Below are positions 54,758 through 64,000 of a stretch of DNA of 64,000 nt, one piece after another. The translations under genes were made by a program, and so were the position numbers. Within the stretch, counting starts at the first letter, position 1. Each line of letters begins with the position of its first letter. Under the pieces are notes generated by a model. It was not told the origin of the DNA. It saw nothing but the letters and a program-made list of their open reading frames with translations, and made no database searches. Source of the DNA: Bifidobacterium avesanii (lineage in GTDB: Bacteria; Actinomycetota; Actinomycetes; Actinomycetales; Bifidobacteriaceae); contig NZ_WBSN01000001.1 of assembly GCF_009299475.1 (NCBI RefSeq), positions 124,001-188,000 of the forward strand, written 5' to 3'.

Positions 54758-56080
54758 TCAGCGGTTTTCGACCGCGCCCAGCGCCTTCTTGCCGCGGCGG
54801 ATCAGCGCGAAGCGGCCCTTGAGGAAGTCGGCCTCGCCGAGCACCGCGTCCTCGCTCTCCACGCGCGCGTTGTTGAGGTACACGCCGCCGGACTTGATGG
54901 CGCGGCGCACCTCGGAGCCGGTCTTGAACAGGCCGGCGGCCTGCGCGGCGTCGATCACGCGGTCGCCCGGCTTGGCCGCGGGGAACACGTGATCGCCGTT
55001 TTCGTCGACCACCTTGAAGCCGTCCAGCACGGCCTCGAGCGTCGCCTCGTCGATGTCCGCCAGATCGCCGCCGCGGCCGAACAGCGCGGAGGACGCGTCG
55101 ATGGCGGCCTGCGTGGCGGCCTCGCCGTGCACGAAGCTGGTGACCTCCCAGGCCAGCGTGCGCTGCGCCTCGCGCGCGCCCGGATTGGCCTTGGACTCCT
55201 CCACCAGACGCTCGATCTCCGCCTTGGGCAGGAAGGTGAACACCTTGAGCAGGCTCTCCATCTCCACGTCCGGGCGGTTGAGCCAGAACTGGTAGAACTT
55301 GTACGGGCTGAGCATGGTGCCGTCCAGCCAGACGGCGTTGCCCTCCGACTTGCCGAACTTCTTGCCCTGCGCGTCGGTGATGATCGGGCTGGTGAACACG
55401 TTGACGTCCGCGCCGCGCACCTTGTGGATGAGGTCGAGGCCGGAGGTGAGGTTGCCCCACTGGTCGGAGCCGCCGAGCTCGAGCGTGCAGCCGTACTCGT
55501 CGAACAGGTGCAGGAAGTCGTTGCCCTGCAGCACCTGGTAGCTGAACTCGGTGAAGGAGATGCCCTCCTCCGAGTTGAGGCGGCGGGCCACGGTGTCCTT
55601 GGCGAGCATGGTGCCGAGGCGGAAGTTCTTGCCCACGTCGCGCAGGAAGTCGATGACGGACATCTGCGCGGTCCAGTCGTAGTTGGACACGAAGCGCACG
55701 GGGTTCTCCCCCGACGTTTCGAGGATGCCGCCGATCTGGTTCTTGAGGCGCTCGGCCCAGCCGGCCACCACGTCCTTCGGGTTGAGCGTGCGCTCGCCGG
55801 ACTGGCGGGGATCGCCGATCAGGCCGGTCGCGCCGCCCACGAGGGCGATGGGGTGGTGCCCCGCGAGCTGCATGTGGCGCATGTTGATGAGCTGCACGAG
55901 GTTGCCGATGTGCAGGGAGGCGGCCGTCGGGTCGAAACCGCAATAATAGGTGATCGGCTCTCCGTTCAGCGCGTTGGCGAGTCGATCCCGGTCCGTGGAC
56001 TGGGAAATCAACCCGCGCCATTCCAGTTCATCGAGCAGGTTGTCGAATCCCGCTTCCTTGAAGTTGGTGACGTGAGCCAT
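54758..56080 (-). CDS. tyrS: Tyrosyl-tRNA synthetase
   Basis: 440-aa class Ic synthetase. The HIGH-type motif is [14 protein letters not shown] (about residue 55), the tyrosine pocket shows YCGFDPTA and QWGNLTSG, and the KMSKS loop is [12 protein letters not shown]. The C-terminal S4 domain (about 370-440) ends [17 protein letters not shown] 56080 lies 13 nt after GGGAGAAG; the extra upstream codons in frame are not conserved. First gene of the tyrS-RGG/TPR-HAD-X-tlyA run. Confidence 0.97.
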   Translation of the reverse strand: MAHVTNFKEAGFDNLLDELEWRGLISQSTDRDRLANALNGEPITYYCGFDPTAASLHIGNLVQLINMRHMQLAGHHPIALVGGATGLIGDPRQSGERTLNPKDVVAGWAERLKNQIGGILETSGENPVRFVSNYDWTAQMSVIDFLRDVGKNFRLGTMLAKDTVARRLNSEEGISFTEFSYQVLQGNDFLHLFDEYGCTLELGGSDQWGNLTSGLDLIHKVRGADVNVFTSPIITDAQGKKFGKSEGNAVWLDGTMLSPYKFYQFWLNRPDVEMESLLKVFTFLPKAEIERLVEESKANPGAREAQRTLAWEVTSFVHGEAATQAAIDASSALFGRGGDLADIDEATLEAVLDGFKVVDENGDHVFPAAKPGDRVIDAAQAAGLFKTGSEVRRAIKSGGVYLNNARVESEDAVLGEADFLKGRFALIRRGKKALGAVENR

Positions 56081-56176
56081 AGCTAGGTCGCTTCTCCCTA
56101 TCGAATTGTCGTAATTGAGCCTACTAAGTGTCTCAGCAGAGCTCGACACGCGGCGGACCGGCGGCCGCGGCCAGCG

Positions 56177-56923
56177 TCACAGGGATTTGAGCGTGGCCTC
56201 GCCCACCTGTTCGAGCACGCCGTCCGCGAGCAGCTGGTAGCAGCGCTTCGAGGGATGGAACCGGTCGTACGCCCAGAACTCCTCGTCCGTGAGCCCCGTG
56301 TCGTGGTGGGTCATGTCCACGAACGTCACGCCGCGGTCCGCGCACACGGCCCGGCTGATCGCGGTCTGCGCGTCGGTCATGTCCAGAATGGCCCGGCGCA
56401 GCGTGGACCCGAGCGCGGGCGAACGGTACACCTGCCCGGAGCTGATGACCACCACGTGGTCGCTGAGCGCCGTGGCCTCGTCGATGGCGGCGGTGAGGTC
56501 CTCGCGCCATTCGGAGCCGCTGCGGCGCGCCATCACGTCGTTCGACCCGGCGCACAGCACCAGCAGGTCGGGCCGCCCCTTCACCTGCGGCAGGAGGCGG
56601 AACCGGGCGCGGCGCATGGTGGCGCCGAGCTTGCCGAAGGTCTGCCAGCGCACGGGCCGGCCGGTGATGCGTGCGAGCGAGCGGGCCATGTCGGGCACGA
56701 ACCCGTCGCTCTGGCGGTCCACGCCGCAGCCCACGGTGAGCGAGTCGCCCACGGTCACCAGCGTGATCGGGCGGGCGTCGCCCTTCTCCCCCGTTCGATC
56801 CGTCCGCGCCGGCCGGACCAGCCCCTCGCGCTCGCCCTCCGGTTCCGGAGCGAGCTTGACGGTGTGCTGCGCCACCAGCGCCTCGGTCAGCGCGATGGGC
56901 CGCTGCCACCACTGCAACGCCAT
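56177..56923 (-). CDS. SGNH/GDSL-family hydrolase
   Basis: 248-aa esterase-like protein. Block I GDSLTVGCGVDR (catalytic Ser, about residue 60), block III CAGSNDVMARRSG and the C-terminal block V YDRFHPSKRCYQ (Asp and His) are intact. About 50 hydrophilic residues precede block I and there is no signal peptide, so the enzyme is predicted cytosolic. ATG 56923 is preceded by AAGGAG at 7 nt. Next to the CmpB-type permease gene, about 90 bp apart, same strand. Substrate unknown. Confidence 0.87.
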   Translation of the reverse strand: MALQWWQRPIALTEALVAQHTVKLAPEPEGEREGLVRPARTDRTGEKGDARPITLVTVGDSLTVGCGVDRQSDGFVPDMARSLARITGRPVRWQTFGKLGATMRRARFRLLPQVKGRPDLLVLCAGSNDVMARRSGSEWREDLTAAIDEATALSDHVVVISSGQVYRSPALGSTLRRAILDMTDAQTAISRAVCADRGVTFVDMTHHDTGLTDEEFWAYDRFHPSKRCYQLLADGVLEQVGEATLKSL

Positions 56924-57014
56924 GATCGTTCTCCTTCCGTCGTCCTCCGGATGGATTCTACGTCCTCCGGCGGTCCATGAGACGGTGCGGCGCCCGCGGT
57001 TCGGCGCCCGCGCC

Positions 57015-57884
57015 TCAGCGCCTGCGGCCGGTCTTGAGCACGTCGCGCAGCTGCTCGATCAAACCGCGGTGGCTGAGCGACGTCAGCTCCGGGAAGGCGT
57101 CCAGCATGCGCCGCTGCTGCGCGTTGAACAGGTCGGCCGCCTTGGCGCGCAGGCGGTTCAGCGAGGGCTGCGGCATGCCGGACCATGTGCGCGCGGCGGC
57201 GTCCCTCGCGCTGCCCATCGCATTGCCCATGGCGTTGCCCAGGGCCTGGCGCCCGTTGCTGATCGACTCGCCGGCGCGGTTCGCGTACCCGTCCACGGTC
57301 CGCCGCGCGTTCACGCCGTATTCCGCGGCGAGTTGTCCGAACCGCTCCACGCGCTGCATGAACCCGCTCATGCCGGACAGCGTGACCGTCAGGTCCGCGA
57401 CCAGCAGCAGGAAGCACACCGCCGCGATGGTGTGCACGGCCGGCACGGGCACCCGGTCGGTGAACGATTCGACGAGCGGCTGCGTCCAGTTCACCACGAT
57501 CACCGCGAACGCGCCGAAGATCACCGCGCCGAGCAAGCACACGCGCCCGTTGATGTTGAACCGGTACTGCGAGTAGTCCCACCAGCGGGCGTCGAACAGG
57601 CGCTCCATGGCCCAGGACGTGGCGTATTCGAGCACGGTGGCGAGCACGGCGCCCACGAGGAAGAGCAGCACCGGGTTGCGCAGCGGGGACAGCACGAGCG
57701 CCGCGCCCACGGCCCCCACGCCGTAGATCGGGCACAGCGGGCCCATGAGGAAGCCGCGGTTGACGGGCCGGCGCTCCTGCACGGACACGACGATCGACTC
57801 GTACACCCAGCCGAGGAAGCTGTAGAGCAGCACCCACAGGAACACGTATTCGAGGCTGAGCAGCAGATGCGCGAAATGGATCAT
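57015..57884 (-). CDS. Putative ABC transporter permease, CmpB family
   Basis: 289-aa membrane protein with the PF06541-type domain. Helices at about 7-27, 45-70, 75-95, 115-135 and 150-170; the signature LYSFLGWVYESIVVSVQER and RGFLMGPLCPIYGVGA is unmistakable. The remaining 110 residues are cytosolic and helical, with a Gly/Ala repeat (ALGNAMGNAMGSA). No ATPase or binding protein lies nearby, so transport is unproven. ATG 57884 overlaps the HD-gene stop (ATGA). Confidence 0.85.
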   Translation of the reverse strand: MIHFAHLLLSLEYVFLWVLLYSFLGWVYESIVVSVQERRPVNRGFLMGPLCPIYGVGAVGAALVLSPLRNPVLLFLVGAVLATVLEYATSWAMERLFDARWWDYSQYRFNINGRVCLLGAVIFGAFAVIVVNWTQPLVESFTDRVPVPAVHTIAAVCFLLLVADLTVTLSGMSGFMQRVERFGQLAAEYGVNARRTVDGYANRAGESISNGRQALGNAMGNAMGSARDAAARTWSGMPQPSLNRLRAKAADLFNAQQRRMLDAFPELTSLSHRGLIEQLRDVLKTGRRR

Positions 57885-58381
57885 CGCGGCAGCTCCGGCT
57901 TGTTGAAGCGGGACATGGACAGGGTCTCGCGCGTGGCGCTGATCTTGTCCGCGGCGCTCACCAGATACCCCTCGAGGTAGCGCGGCGGCACGGGCGTGAG
58001 CGGGAACATGTGGCGGGCGATGCTGTCGCGCTCGATGCGGTTGAGCCGGAAGTCCCGCAGCGCGTTGACAAGCGCCGTGTGCCCGTGCGTGAAGCCGTGC
58101 AGGCGGTGGGCGCCGTTGTCGTCGTCGTGCCAGTCGTAGAGGAAGTAGTCGTGCAGCAGCGCGGCGCGGATGAGGGACGGCAGGTCGACGCGGCGCCACA
58201 GGTGCAGGCGGTCGGCGAGCCAGACGGCCAGGCACGCCACGCGGATGGAGTGCGCGAAGGTGGTGACCGACCCGTGCTGGTAGCTGCGCATTTCGATGCG
58301 CATATGGTCGTGCGCGAGAATGTCCGCGCCGTGCCGCTGCACCAGAAGCCTGATGTCGTCGCGTGTCAGCAGTCGTCCCAT
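57881..58381 (-). CDS. HD-domain phosphohydrolase-like protein
   Basis: 166-aa HD-superfamily protein. Metal ligands: His in FAHSIRVACL (about residue 44), the HD doublet in AALLHDYFLYDWHD, His in GFTHGHTAL and Asp in VSAADKISATRE. Typical of HD proteins near CmpB permeases in Firmicutes and actinobacteria. ATG 58381 has AAGGACCGAACC upstream; TACAAT (58431-58436 complement) is a good -10 candidate. Translationally coupled to the permease gene. Confidence 0.87.
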   Translation of the reverse strand: MGRLLTRDDIRLLVQRHGADILAHDHMRIEMRSYQHGSVTTFAHSIRVACLAVWLADRLHLWRRVDLPSLIRAALLHDYFLYDWHDDDNGAHRLHGFTHGHTALVNALRDFRLNRIERDSIARHMFPLTPVPPRYLEGYLVSAADKISATRETLSMSRFNKPELPR

Positions 58382-58430
58382 GTGGTTCGGTCCTTATTCG
58401 TCACTATGCGTGCATGTGTTGCATTGTCGC

Positions 58431-58436
58431 ATTGTA
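58431..58436 (-). promoter_or_regulatory. -10 element of the HD-permease operon
   Basis: TACAAT on the minus strand, 49 bp before the HD gene ATG and next to the argH terminator. There is no clear -35. Confidence 0.45.
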
Positions 58437-58444
58437 GACGCTGA

Positions 58445-58490
58445 CGGCCGTGCGCGGCATCATCCCCGCGGATGACGTCGCGCACGGCCG
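58445..58490 (-). terminator. argH terminator
   Basis: Perfect 12-bp arms CGGCCGTGCGCG / CGCGCACGGCCG with a 22-nt loop that itself pairs (CATCC / GGATG). 16 bp past the argH stop. Confidence 0.8.
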
Positions 58491-58506
58491 CCGGATTCGG
58501 GAGCCG

Positions 58507-60003
58507 TCAGAAGCTGCCGGGGGCGCGGTACGCCGGACCGTCGGACGTGGAGCCGGCGAACGCGGCGAGCGGCATGACGGCCGACTTGGCCTCGCCGATC
58601 TGCTCCGTCACGCGCTCGTACGCGGTGCCGCCCTTGCCGTTGCGGGCGGCCACGGAGCCGTGGCTGGAGAGCACCGCACGCACCTTGGGGGCCACGTCGG
58701 CGGGCAGGAAATCCTTGAACACGCCGATGAAGTCGTCGTTGGTGAGATCCCACAGCTCCTGGCCGCGGCCCTCGGCGATCTTCACGCAGGCGCCGGAAAG
58801 CTCGTGCGCGTGGCGGAACGGGACGCCGTTCCTCACCAGCCACTCGGCGATGTCGGTGGCGAGGGCGAATCCGGTCGGGGCCTCGGCCTCGAGGCGCTCG
58901 GCGTCGAAGCGCATGGTGGCGACCATGCCGGTGAAGGCGGGCAGCAGCACCTCGAGCGTGTCGACTTGGTCGAACACGGCCTCCTTGTCCTCCTGCAGGT
59001 CGCGCGCGTACGCGGTGGGCAGACCCTTGAGCGTGGCGAGCAGGCCGGTCAGGTCGCCGATCAGGCGGCCGGACTTGCCGCGCGCGAGCTCGGCGATGTC
59101 CGGGTTCTTCTTCTGCGGCATGATCGAGGAGCCGGTGGAATAGCCGTCGTCGAGCTTGACGAACGCGAACTCCTGCGTGTTCCAGATGATGATCTCCTCC
59201 GAAAGGCGGCTGATGTCCACGCCAGCCATGGCGGCGATGAACGCGAATTCGGCCACGAGGTCGCGGCTGGCGGTGCCGTCGATGGAGTTGGTGGTCACGC
59301 GGCTGAAGCCGAGCTCGTGCGCCACGGCCTCCGGGTCGAGGCCGAGCGTGTTGCCGGCGAGCGCGCCGGAGCCGTACGGGGAGGCGTCGATGCGACGGTC
59401 CCAGTCGACGAGGCGCTGCACGTCGCGCAGCAGCGGCCACACGTGGGCCATGAGCTGGTGGGCCAGCAGGACGGGCTGAGCGTGCTGCATGTGCGTGCGG
59501 CCGGGCATCACGGTGCGGCCGGCGCGTTCGGACTGGGCGATGAGCGCGTTGGCGAGGGAGAGCAGGCCGCCGGCGATCACGCGGGAGTGGCGGCGCAGCC
59601 ACATGCGGATCAGGCAGGCGATCTGGTCGTTGCGGGAGCGTCCGGCCCGCAGCTTGCCGCCGAGTTCGTCGCCGGCGATCTCCAGCAGGCCGCGTTCGAG
59701 CGCGGTGGCCTCGTCCTCGTCGTCCTGGACGGGCGCGAAGCTGCCGTCGTCCACGCGGCGCTGCAGCTCGTCGAGCGCCGCCTCCATGCGGTCGAGCTCG
59801 TCCTCGGTGAGGAGTCCCGCGCGTCCCAGCGCACGGGCGTGGGCGCGGGAGCCCGCGATGTCGTCGTCCGCGAGCCTCCAGTCGAACTGGGTGGACTTGC
59901 TCAGCCGCGCCAGCTCCGACGACGGGCCGGACGTGAAGCGACCGCCCCACAGGGCGAGGTGCTCGGTGTTTTCCGCGGACTGCTGCTTGGACTGGTCGGC
60001 CAT
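58507..60003 (-). CDS. argH: Argininosuccinate lyase
   Basis: 498-aa enzyme splitting argininosuccinate to arginine and fumarate. [13 protein letters not shown] opens the fold; [29 protein letters not shown] and the catalytic-Ser signature [16 protein letters not shown] are intact. ATG 60003 is preceded by AAGGAG at 8 nt. It is separated from argG by the VbhA-like gene, whereas in many genomes the two are adjacent. Confidence 0.97.
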   Translation of the reverse strand: MADQSKQQSAENTEHLALWGGRFTSGPSSELARLSKSTQFDWRLADDDIAGSRAHARALGRAGLLTEDELDRMEAALDELQRRVDDGSFAPVQDDEDEATALERGLLEIAGDELGGKLRAGRSRNDQIACLIRMWLRRHSRVIAGGLLSLANALIAQSERAGRTVMPGRTHMQHAQPVLLAHQLMAHVWPLLRDVQRLVDWDRRIDASPYGSGALAGNTLGLDPEAVAHELGFSRVTTNSIDGTASRDLVAEFAFIAAMAGVDISRLSEEIIIWNTQEFAFVKLDDGYSTGSSIMPQKKNPDIAELARGKSGRLIGDLTGLLATLKGLPTAYARDLQEDKEAVFDQVDTLEVLLPAFTGMVATMRFDAERLEAEAPTGFALATDIAEWLVRNGVPFRHAHELSGACVKIAEGRGQELWDLTNDDFIGVFKDFLPADVAPKVRAVLSSHGSVAARNGKGGTAYERVTEQIGEAKSAVMPLAAFAGSTSDGPAYRAPGSF

Positions 60004-60046
60004 GCATAACTCCTTGCCATGAAACTGCAAAACCGGTGAAAGCTTA

Positions 60047-60283
60047 TCAGGGTTTCCCGATTTTGGCGTCCTGAGGGGACAAAGACGCCGATCGATCATG
60101 AGCGTCTTTCGACTCCTCGGGCTTGTCTATGTTCCAGCGACGCATGGTCCTGTTGCCGAGCTCCTCGATGCCGATGTCACCATTCACATATAGCTCGGCG
60201 TCACGCCGAAACTCCTCGGAGACGTAAGCCCCCTCCATTTCACCGGAATGAATGGCCTCTTCCATGATGCGCCTGCGATCCAT
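60047..60283 (-). CDS. VbhA-like antitoxin (Fic-toxin inhibitor type), no toxin nearby
   Basis: 78-aa protein from ATG 60283, which has GGAG at 8 nt; a GTG at 60337 with GAGGG would give 96 aa. The N-terminal [20 protein letters not shown] contains the Fic-inhibitory motif (S/T)xxxE(G/N) as [25 protein letters not shown] fits the second helix of VbhA-family antitoxins. In known pairs this small gene directly precedes a fic gene whose AMP-transferase activity it blocks. Here the next gene is argH, and no Fic motif HxFx(D/E)GNGR is visible anywhere in the window. A remnant, or an antitoxin acting on a Fic protein elsewhere. Confidence 0.75.
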   Translation of the reverse strand: MDRRRIMEEAIHSGEMEGAYVSEEFRRDAELYVNGDIGIEELGNRTMRRWNIDKPEESKDAHDRSASLSPQDAKIGKP

Positions 60284-60380
60284 GACGCTCTCCAATAACC
60301 GGACAGTTTCAGCTGGCGCCGCTAGGTTGTCTTTCACTACGCCCTCGAAAAATTCGTAGCAGGCGCGTCAACAATGCGAA

Positions 60381-60419
60381 AGCCCTCCCCCGCGGCGAAA
60401 CCGCACGCGGGGAAGGGCT
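60381..60419 (-). terminator. argG terminator
   Basis: 14-bp arms AGCCCTCCCCCGCG / CGCGGGGAAGGGCT (one mismatch), 11-nt loop, followed on the minus strand by TTTCGC. 29 bp past argG. It separates argG from the antitoxin gene and argH. Confidence 0.85.
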
Positions 60420-60448
60420 CGTGAGCATGCCAGGCAACCGCCGGACGG

Positions 60449-61687
60449 TCACTCCACGGTGTTGTCCGGGACCTCGATGGCGTTGCCGAACTTGATGTCG
60501 CGGGCGGCGGCCACGCGGCTCGGCAGGCCGTAGATGTCGATGAAGCCGTTGGAGGACTTCTGGTCGAAGGTGTCGCCGGAATCGTAGGTGGCCAGCTTGT
60601 AGTCGTACAGGGAGGCGTCGGAGCGACGGCCGGTGACGACGGCGCGGCCGCCGTGCAGGACCATGCGGATCTCACCGGAGACGTACTTCTGGGTGTCCTC
60701 GATGAATGCGTTCAGGGACTGGGTGGCCGGGGAGAACCACTGCGCGTCGTAGACCAGCTCGGCCCAGCGCTTGTCGATGTCGCGCTTGATGCGGTGCTGC
60801 TCGCGCTCGAGGCAGCAGTTCTCGAGCTCCTGATGCGCGGTGATGAGCGCCACGGCGCCCGGGGCCTCGTACAGCTCGCGGGACTTGATGCCCACGAGGC
60901 GGTCCTCGATGAGGTCGATGCGGCCGATGCCCTGCGCGCCGGCGCGGCGGTTCATCTCCTCGATGGCCTGCAGCGGGGTGACGTCGCGGCCGTCGATCTT
61001 AACCGGCACGCCCTCCTTGAACTCGATGACGACCTCGTCCTCGACGGGCGGGAACGCCGGGTCGTCGGTGTAGGTGTAGCAGTCCTTGGTCGGGGCGTTC
61101 CACGGGTCCTCGAGGAAGCCGGTCTCGATGGCGCGGCCCCACACGTTCTGGTCGATGGAGTACGGGCTCTTCTCGGTCTGCTCGATGGGCAGCTTGTGCT
61201 CCTTGGCGAACGCGATCTCCACGTCGCGGGTCAGGGACAGGTCGCGGATGGGGCTGATGGCCTTGAGCGTCGGGTCGATGGAGGCGATGGACACCTCGAA
61301 GCGGACCTGGTCGTTGCCCTTGCCAGTGCAACCGTGGGATATGGTGTCCGCACCGAACTGGTGGGCGGCGCGCACCAGGTGCTTGCTGATGAGCGGGCGG
61401 GAGATGGCGGAGACCAGCGGGTACACGCCCTCGTACATGGCGTTGGCCTTGAGGGCCTTCATGCAGTATTCGCTGGCGAACTCGTCGCGGGCGTCCACCA
61501 CGTAGGCCTCGACGGCGCCGCAGGCCAGCGCGCGGTTGCGGATGGTTTCGAGGCTCTCGCCGCCCTGACCGACGTCGAGGGAGACGGCGACGACGTCCTT
61601 GCCGGTGCGCTCCTTCAGGTACGAAATGGCGACCGAGGTGTCGAGGCCACCGGAATAGGCCAGTACGATGCGGCTGTTGTCTGCCAT
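60449..61687 (-). CDS. argG: Argininosuccinate synthase
   Basis: 412-aa ATP-dependent enzyme joining citrulline and aspartate. The PP-loop [16 protein letters not shown] (about 9-24) is intact, as are [14 protein letters not shown] (about 115-128) and [12 protein letters not shown] 61687 has AAAGGGATGTTCC upstream. The promoter region carries a TATACT -10 flanked by two ARG-box-like palindromes, so ArgR control is expected. A strong terminator follows. Confidence 0.97.
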   Translation of the reverse strand: MADNSRIVLAYSGGLDTSVAISYLKERTGKDVVAVSLDVGQGGESLETIRNRALACGAVEAYVVDARDEFASEYCMKALKANAMYEGVYPLVSAISRPLISKHLVRAAHQFGADTISHGCTGKGNDQVRFEVSIASIDPTLKAISPIRDLSLTRDVEIAFAKEHKLPIEQTEKSPYSIDQNVWGRAIETGFLEDPWNAPTKDCYTYTDDPAFPPVEDEVVIEFKEGVPVKIDGRDVTPLQAIEEMNRRAGAQGIGRIDLIEDRLVGIKSRELYEAPGAVALITAHQELENCCLEREQHRIKRDIDKRWAELVYDAQWFSPATQSLNAFIEDTQKYVSGEIRMVLHGGRAVVTGRRSDASLYDYKLATYDSGDTFDQKSSNGFIDIYGLPSRVAAARDIKFGNAIEVPDNTVE

Positions 61688-61715
61688 GGAACATCCCTTT
61701 CAACTACGGGCTGAC

Positions 61716-61757
61716 GAATAATCATTAGTATATGCAGAACTCTGTATAAATATGCAA
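61716..61757 (-). promoter_or_regulatory. argG promoter with two ARG-box-like operators
   Basis: On the minus strand -10 TATACT (61728-61733) is bracketed by two sites similar to the ArgR consensus TGAATAATTATTCA. These are CGAATAATCATTAG (61716-61729, 10 of 14 matching) and TGTATAAATATGCA (61744-61757, palindromic TG..CA ends). Their centres are 28 bp apart. argR is the next gene upstream. Confidence 0.65.
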
Positions 61758-61758
61758 T

Positions 61759-61807
61759 GCCGGCGTGGCGTGGTCCATCATATGGACGGACCGCGCCGCG
61801 CCGGCAC
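61759..61807 (-). terminator. Terminator after argR
   Basis: Long GC-rich hairpin: TGCCGGCG.GGCG.GGTCC (61759-61777) pairs with GGAC..ACCGCGCCGCGCCGGCA (61785-61807), small mismatches, 7-nt loop. It ends the argD-argF-argR transcript just before the argG promoter. Confidence 0.75.
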
Positions 61808-61825
61808 GGGGAATCGGAATGCGGC

Positions 61826-62347
61826 TCAGCTGCGCGAAGCGAGGGACAGCAGCCAGTCGGCGCGATCGGCCGCGATGGCGTCGTCCTGCGCGATGATGAG
61901 CACGGTGTCGTCGCCGGCGATGGTGCCGAGCACCCCGTCGATCGCGTACCGGTCGATCACGCTGGCCACGTACTGCGCGGCGCCGGACGGCGTGTGCACC
62001 ACCACGAGGTTGCGCGCGGCCGCGGCCGAGGTGAGCAGGCCGTTGAGGATGCGACCCATCTGCGCCTCGGACTTGCCGTCGGCCACCACGCGCTGCACGA
62101 TCTCGTCGGCCATGGACGGCGTGGCGTACGCGGTCGTGCCGTCCGGACGGCGCACCTTGGCGGCGTGCATCTCATCCAGATCGCGGCTCAGCGTGGCCTG
62201 CGTCACCTCCACGCCCTGCTCCGCGAGCACGTCGGAGAGCTGCTGCTGCGAGGTGATCACGTAATGCGCCAGGGCGTATTCGATCATGCTGTGCCGCGCC
62301 GCGCGCGTGCTCGGCCGCTGCAGCGGGCTTCCTGACTGTTCGCTCAT
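61826..62347 (-). CDS. argR: Arginine repressor ArgR
   Basis: 173-aa regulator. The N-terminal winged helix has [20 protein letters not shown] and [11 protein letters not shown] (about 35-68); the C-terminal domain contains the arginine-binding and hexamerisation [19 protein letters not shown] (about 141-159). About 18 Arg/Ser residues precede the fold. ATG 62347, 8 bp after argF. Represses arg genes when arginine is plentiful, acting at ARG boxes such as those before argG. Confidence 0.96.
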   Translation of the reverse strand: MSEQSGSPLQRPSTRAARHSMIEYALAHYVITSQQQLSDVLAEQGVEVTQATLSRDLDEMHAAKVRRPDGTTAYATPSMADEIVQRVVADGKSEAQMGRILNGLLTSAAAARNLVVVHTPSGAAQYVASVIDRYAIDGVLGTIAGDDTVLIIAQDDAIAADRADWLLSLASRS

Positions 62348-62355
62348 GGCCGGCC

Positions 62356-63330
62356 TCAGGCGACGTCCCCGAGCAGGCTCATGTCGCCGCGCTGCTGGGC
62401 CACGAGCCACGTGAGCAGCGCCTTCTGGGCGTGCAGGCGGTTCTCGGCCTCGTCCCACACCACGGACTGCGGGCCGTCGATCACCGAGGAGGTGACCTCC
62501 TTGCCGCGGTAGGCGGGCAGGCAGTGCTGGAACAGCGCGTCCGGCTTGGCGAGCGCCATGAGCTCGTCGTTGACCTGATAGTCCCAGAACGGCTTGGAGC
62601 GGATGGCGTACTGGGATTCCTCGCCCATGGAGACCCACGTGTCGGTGAACACGCAGTCGGCGTCCTTCACCGCCTCCCTGGCGTCGGTGGTCACGAGGAT
62701 GGAGCCGCCGTTCTCGACCGCGATGCGCTCGGCGTCGGCCACGATGGCCGGGTCCGGCAGGTAGCCGTAGGGGCCGGCCACGCGCACGTGCATGCCGGCG
62801 ACCGCGCCGCCGAGCAGGTACGAGTTGGACATGTTGTTGGCCGCATCGCCCACGTAGGCGATGGTCTTGCCCTTGAGGGCGTCCACGCCGCCGCGGAACT
62901 GCGCGATGGTGAGGAAGTCCGCGAGGATCTGGCACGGGTGGAACTGGTCGGTCAGGGCGTTGACGACCGGGCAGGTGGCGTACTTGGCCATCTCCTCGAC
63001 GCGGTCCTGCCCGAAGGTGCGCCACACGATGCCGTAGGCCATGTGGGTGAGCACGCGGGCGGTGTCCGCCACCGGCTCGCCGCGGCCGAGCTGGGAGCTC
63101 GACTTGTCGATGACGAGCGGGTAGCCGCCGAGCTCGGCCACGCCGATGGAGAAGCTGGAGCGGGTGCGGGTGCTGGGCTTGTCGAAGAGCACGGCCACGG
63201 CCTGCGGCCCCTCGAACGGGCGGGAGTAGAAGCGGTTCTCGCGGAAGCGCATGCCGAGTTCGAGGATCTGCCTCTGCTCCTCGTGGTTCACGTCGTCGTC
63301 GCGCAGCATGTGGCGAAGCTGTCCGGTCAT
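62356..63330 (-). CDS. argF: Ornithine carbamoyltransferase
   Basis: 324-aa enzyme making citrulline from ornithine and carbamoyl phosphate. The carbamoyl-phosphate signature is [14 protein letters not shown] (about 52-65); [14 protein letters not shown] and the ornithine-site [12 protein letters not shown] are intact. Bears the anabolic context (argD upstream, argR downstream) rather than arginine deiminase genes. ATG 63330 has GGAGAACGTGAC upstream. Confidence 0.97.
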   Translation of the reverse strand: MTGQLRHMLRDDDVNHEEQRQILELGMRFRENRFYSRPFEGPQAVAVLFDKPSTRTRSSFSIGVAELGGYPLVIDKSSSQLGRGEPVADTARVLTHMAYGIVWRTFGQDRVEEMAKYATCPVVNALTDQFHPCQILADFLTIAQFRGGVDALKGKTIAYVGDAANNMSNSYLLGGAVAGMHVRVAGPYGYLPDPAIVADAERIAVENGGSILVTTDAREAVKDADCVFTDTWVSMGEESQYAIRSKPFWDYQVNDELMALAKPDALFQHCLPAYRGKEVTSSVIDGPQSVVWDEAENRLHAQKALLTWLVAQQRGDMSLLGDVA

Positions 63331-63365
63331 GTCACGTTCTCCTTAGGGTGTGTCAGGGGGGTGTC

Positions 63366-64000
<635 letters not shown>

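Overview
The window is a 64-kb piece of a high-GC actinobacterial chromosome, most likely Bifidobacterium or a close relative. Evidence for this is the arginine gene order argD-argF-argR-argG-argH, a gluA-B-C-D glutamate-type ABC operon, the tyrS-to-tlyA and nadK-recN blocks, a bifidobacterial GH129-type glycosidase, and many short-leader or leaderless starts. Almost every gene lies on the minus strand. The exceptions are a methyltransferase, an EamA transporter, focA, thrC and the trkH-trkA-bactofilin group. No rRNA genes, CRISPR arrays, prophage or insertion sequences were seen.

Layout. 1-2.8 kb: an oligopeptide-type ABC transporter (permease running off the left edge, plus lipoprotein) with visibly lower GC than the rest. 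2.8-5.6 kb: PatB/MalY-type C-S lyase and a LysR regulator, separated by a five-unit palindrome array. 5.7-12.6 kb: one tightly packed, partly overlapping run, comEA-comEC-holA-tsaE-tsaB-rimI-tsaD (DNA uptake, replication clamp loading, t6A tRNA modification). 12.7-19.6 kb: leuS and the gluABCD transporter. 19.8-28.7 kb: CorA, GH129-like glycosidase, THUMP-like methyltransferase, S10 peptidase, flavin-binding protein, EamA transporter, DUF1287 protein. 29.2-38.4 kb: two identical tRNA-Ala(GGC), nitroreductase, Ser/Gly-rich membrane protein, phosphatase, then the reverse-ordered run proA-X-nadD and prs, tRNA-Gln, glmU, rsfS. 38.6-41.4 kb: focA and thrC on the plus strand. 41.4-43.9 kb: a repeat-rich stretch around a D-lactate dehydrogenase and a GntR/YtrA regulator. 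43.9-56.1 kb: HAD phosphatase, recN-nadK, then trkH-trkA-bactofilin on the opposite strand, then tyrS-(RGG/TPR protein)-HAD-(53-aa protein)-tlyA. 56.2-64 kb: SGNH hydrolase, CmpB-type permease, HD protein and arginine biosynthesis genes, with a VbhA-like antitoxin gene between argG and argH.

Functionally the window is mostly housekeeping: aminoacyl-tRNA synthesis (leuS, tyrS), t6A formation (tsaB/D/E), NAD(P) supply (nadD, nadK), PRPP (prs), UDP-GlcNAc (glmU), proline, threonine and arginine synthesis, and ribosome silencing or methylation (rsfS, tlyA).

The unusual material is mainly non-coding. Four intergenic regions carry tandem arrays of palindromic or direct units with strict periods (51, 52, 81 and 83 bp). 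The gntR promoter holds three copies of a spaced inverted repeat around a 63-bp fragment duplicated from gntR itself. Among proteins, the most notable are an apparently toxin-less Fic-inhibitor-type antitoxin inside the arginine cluster and a three-part disordered RGG / TPR-like / acidic-tail protein.
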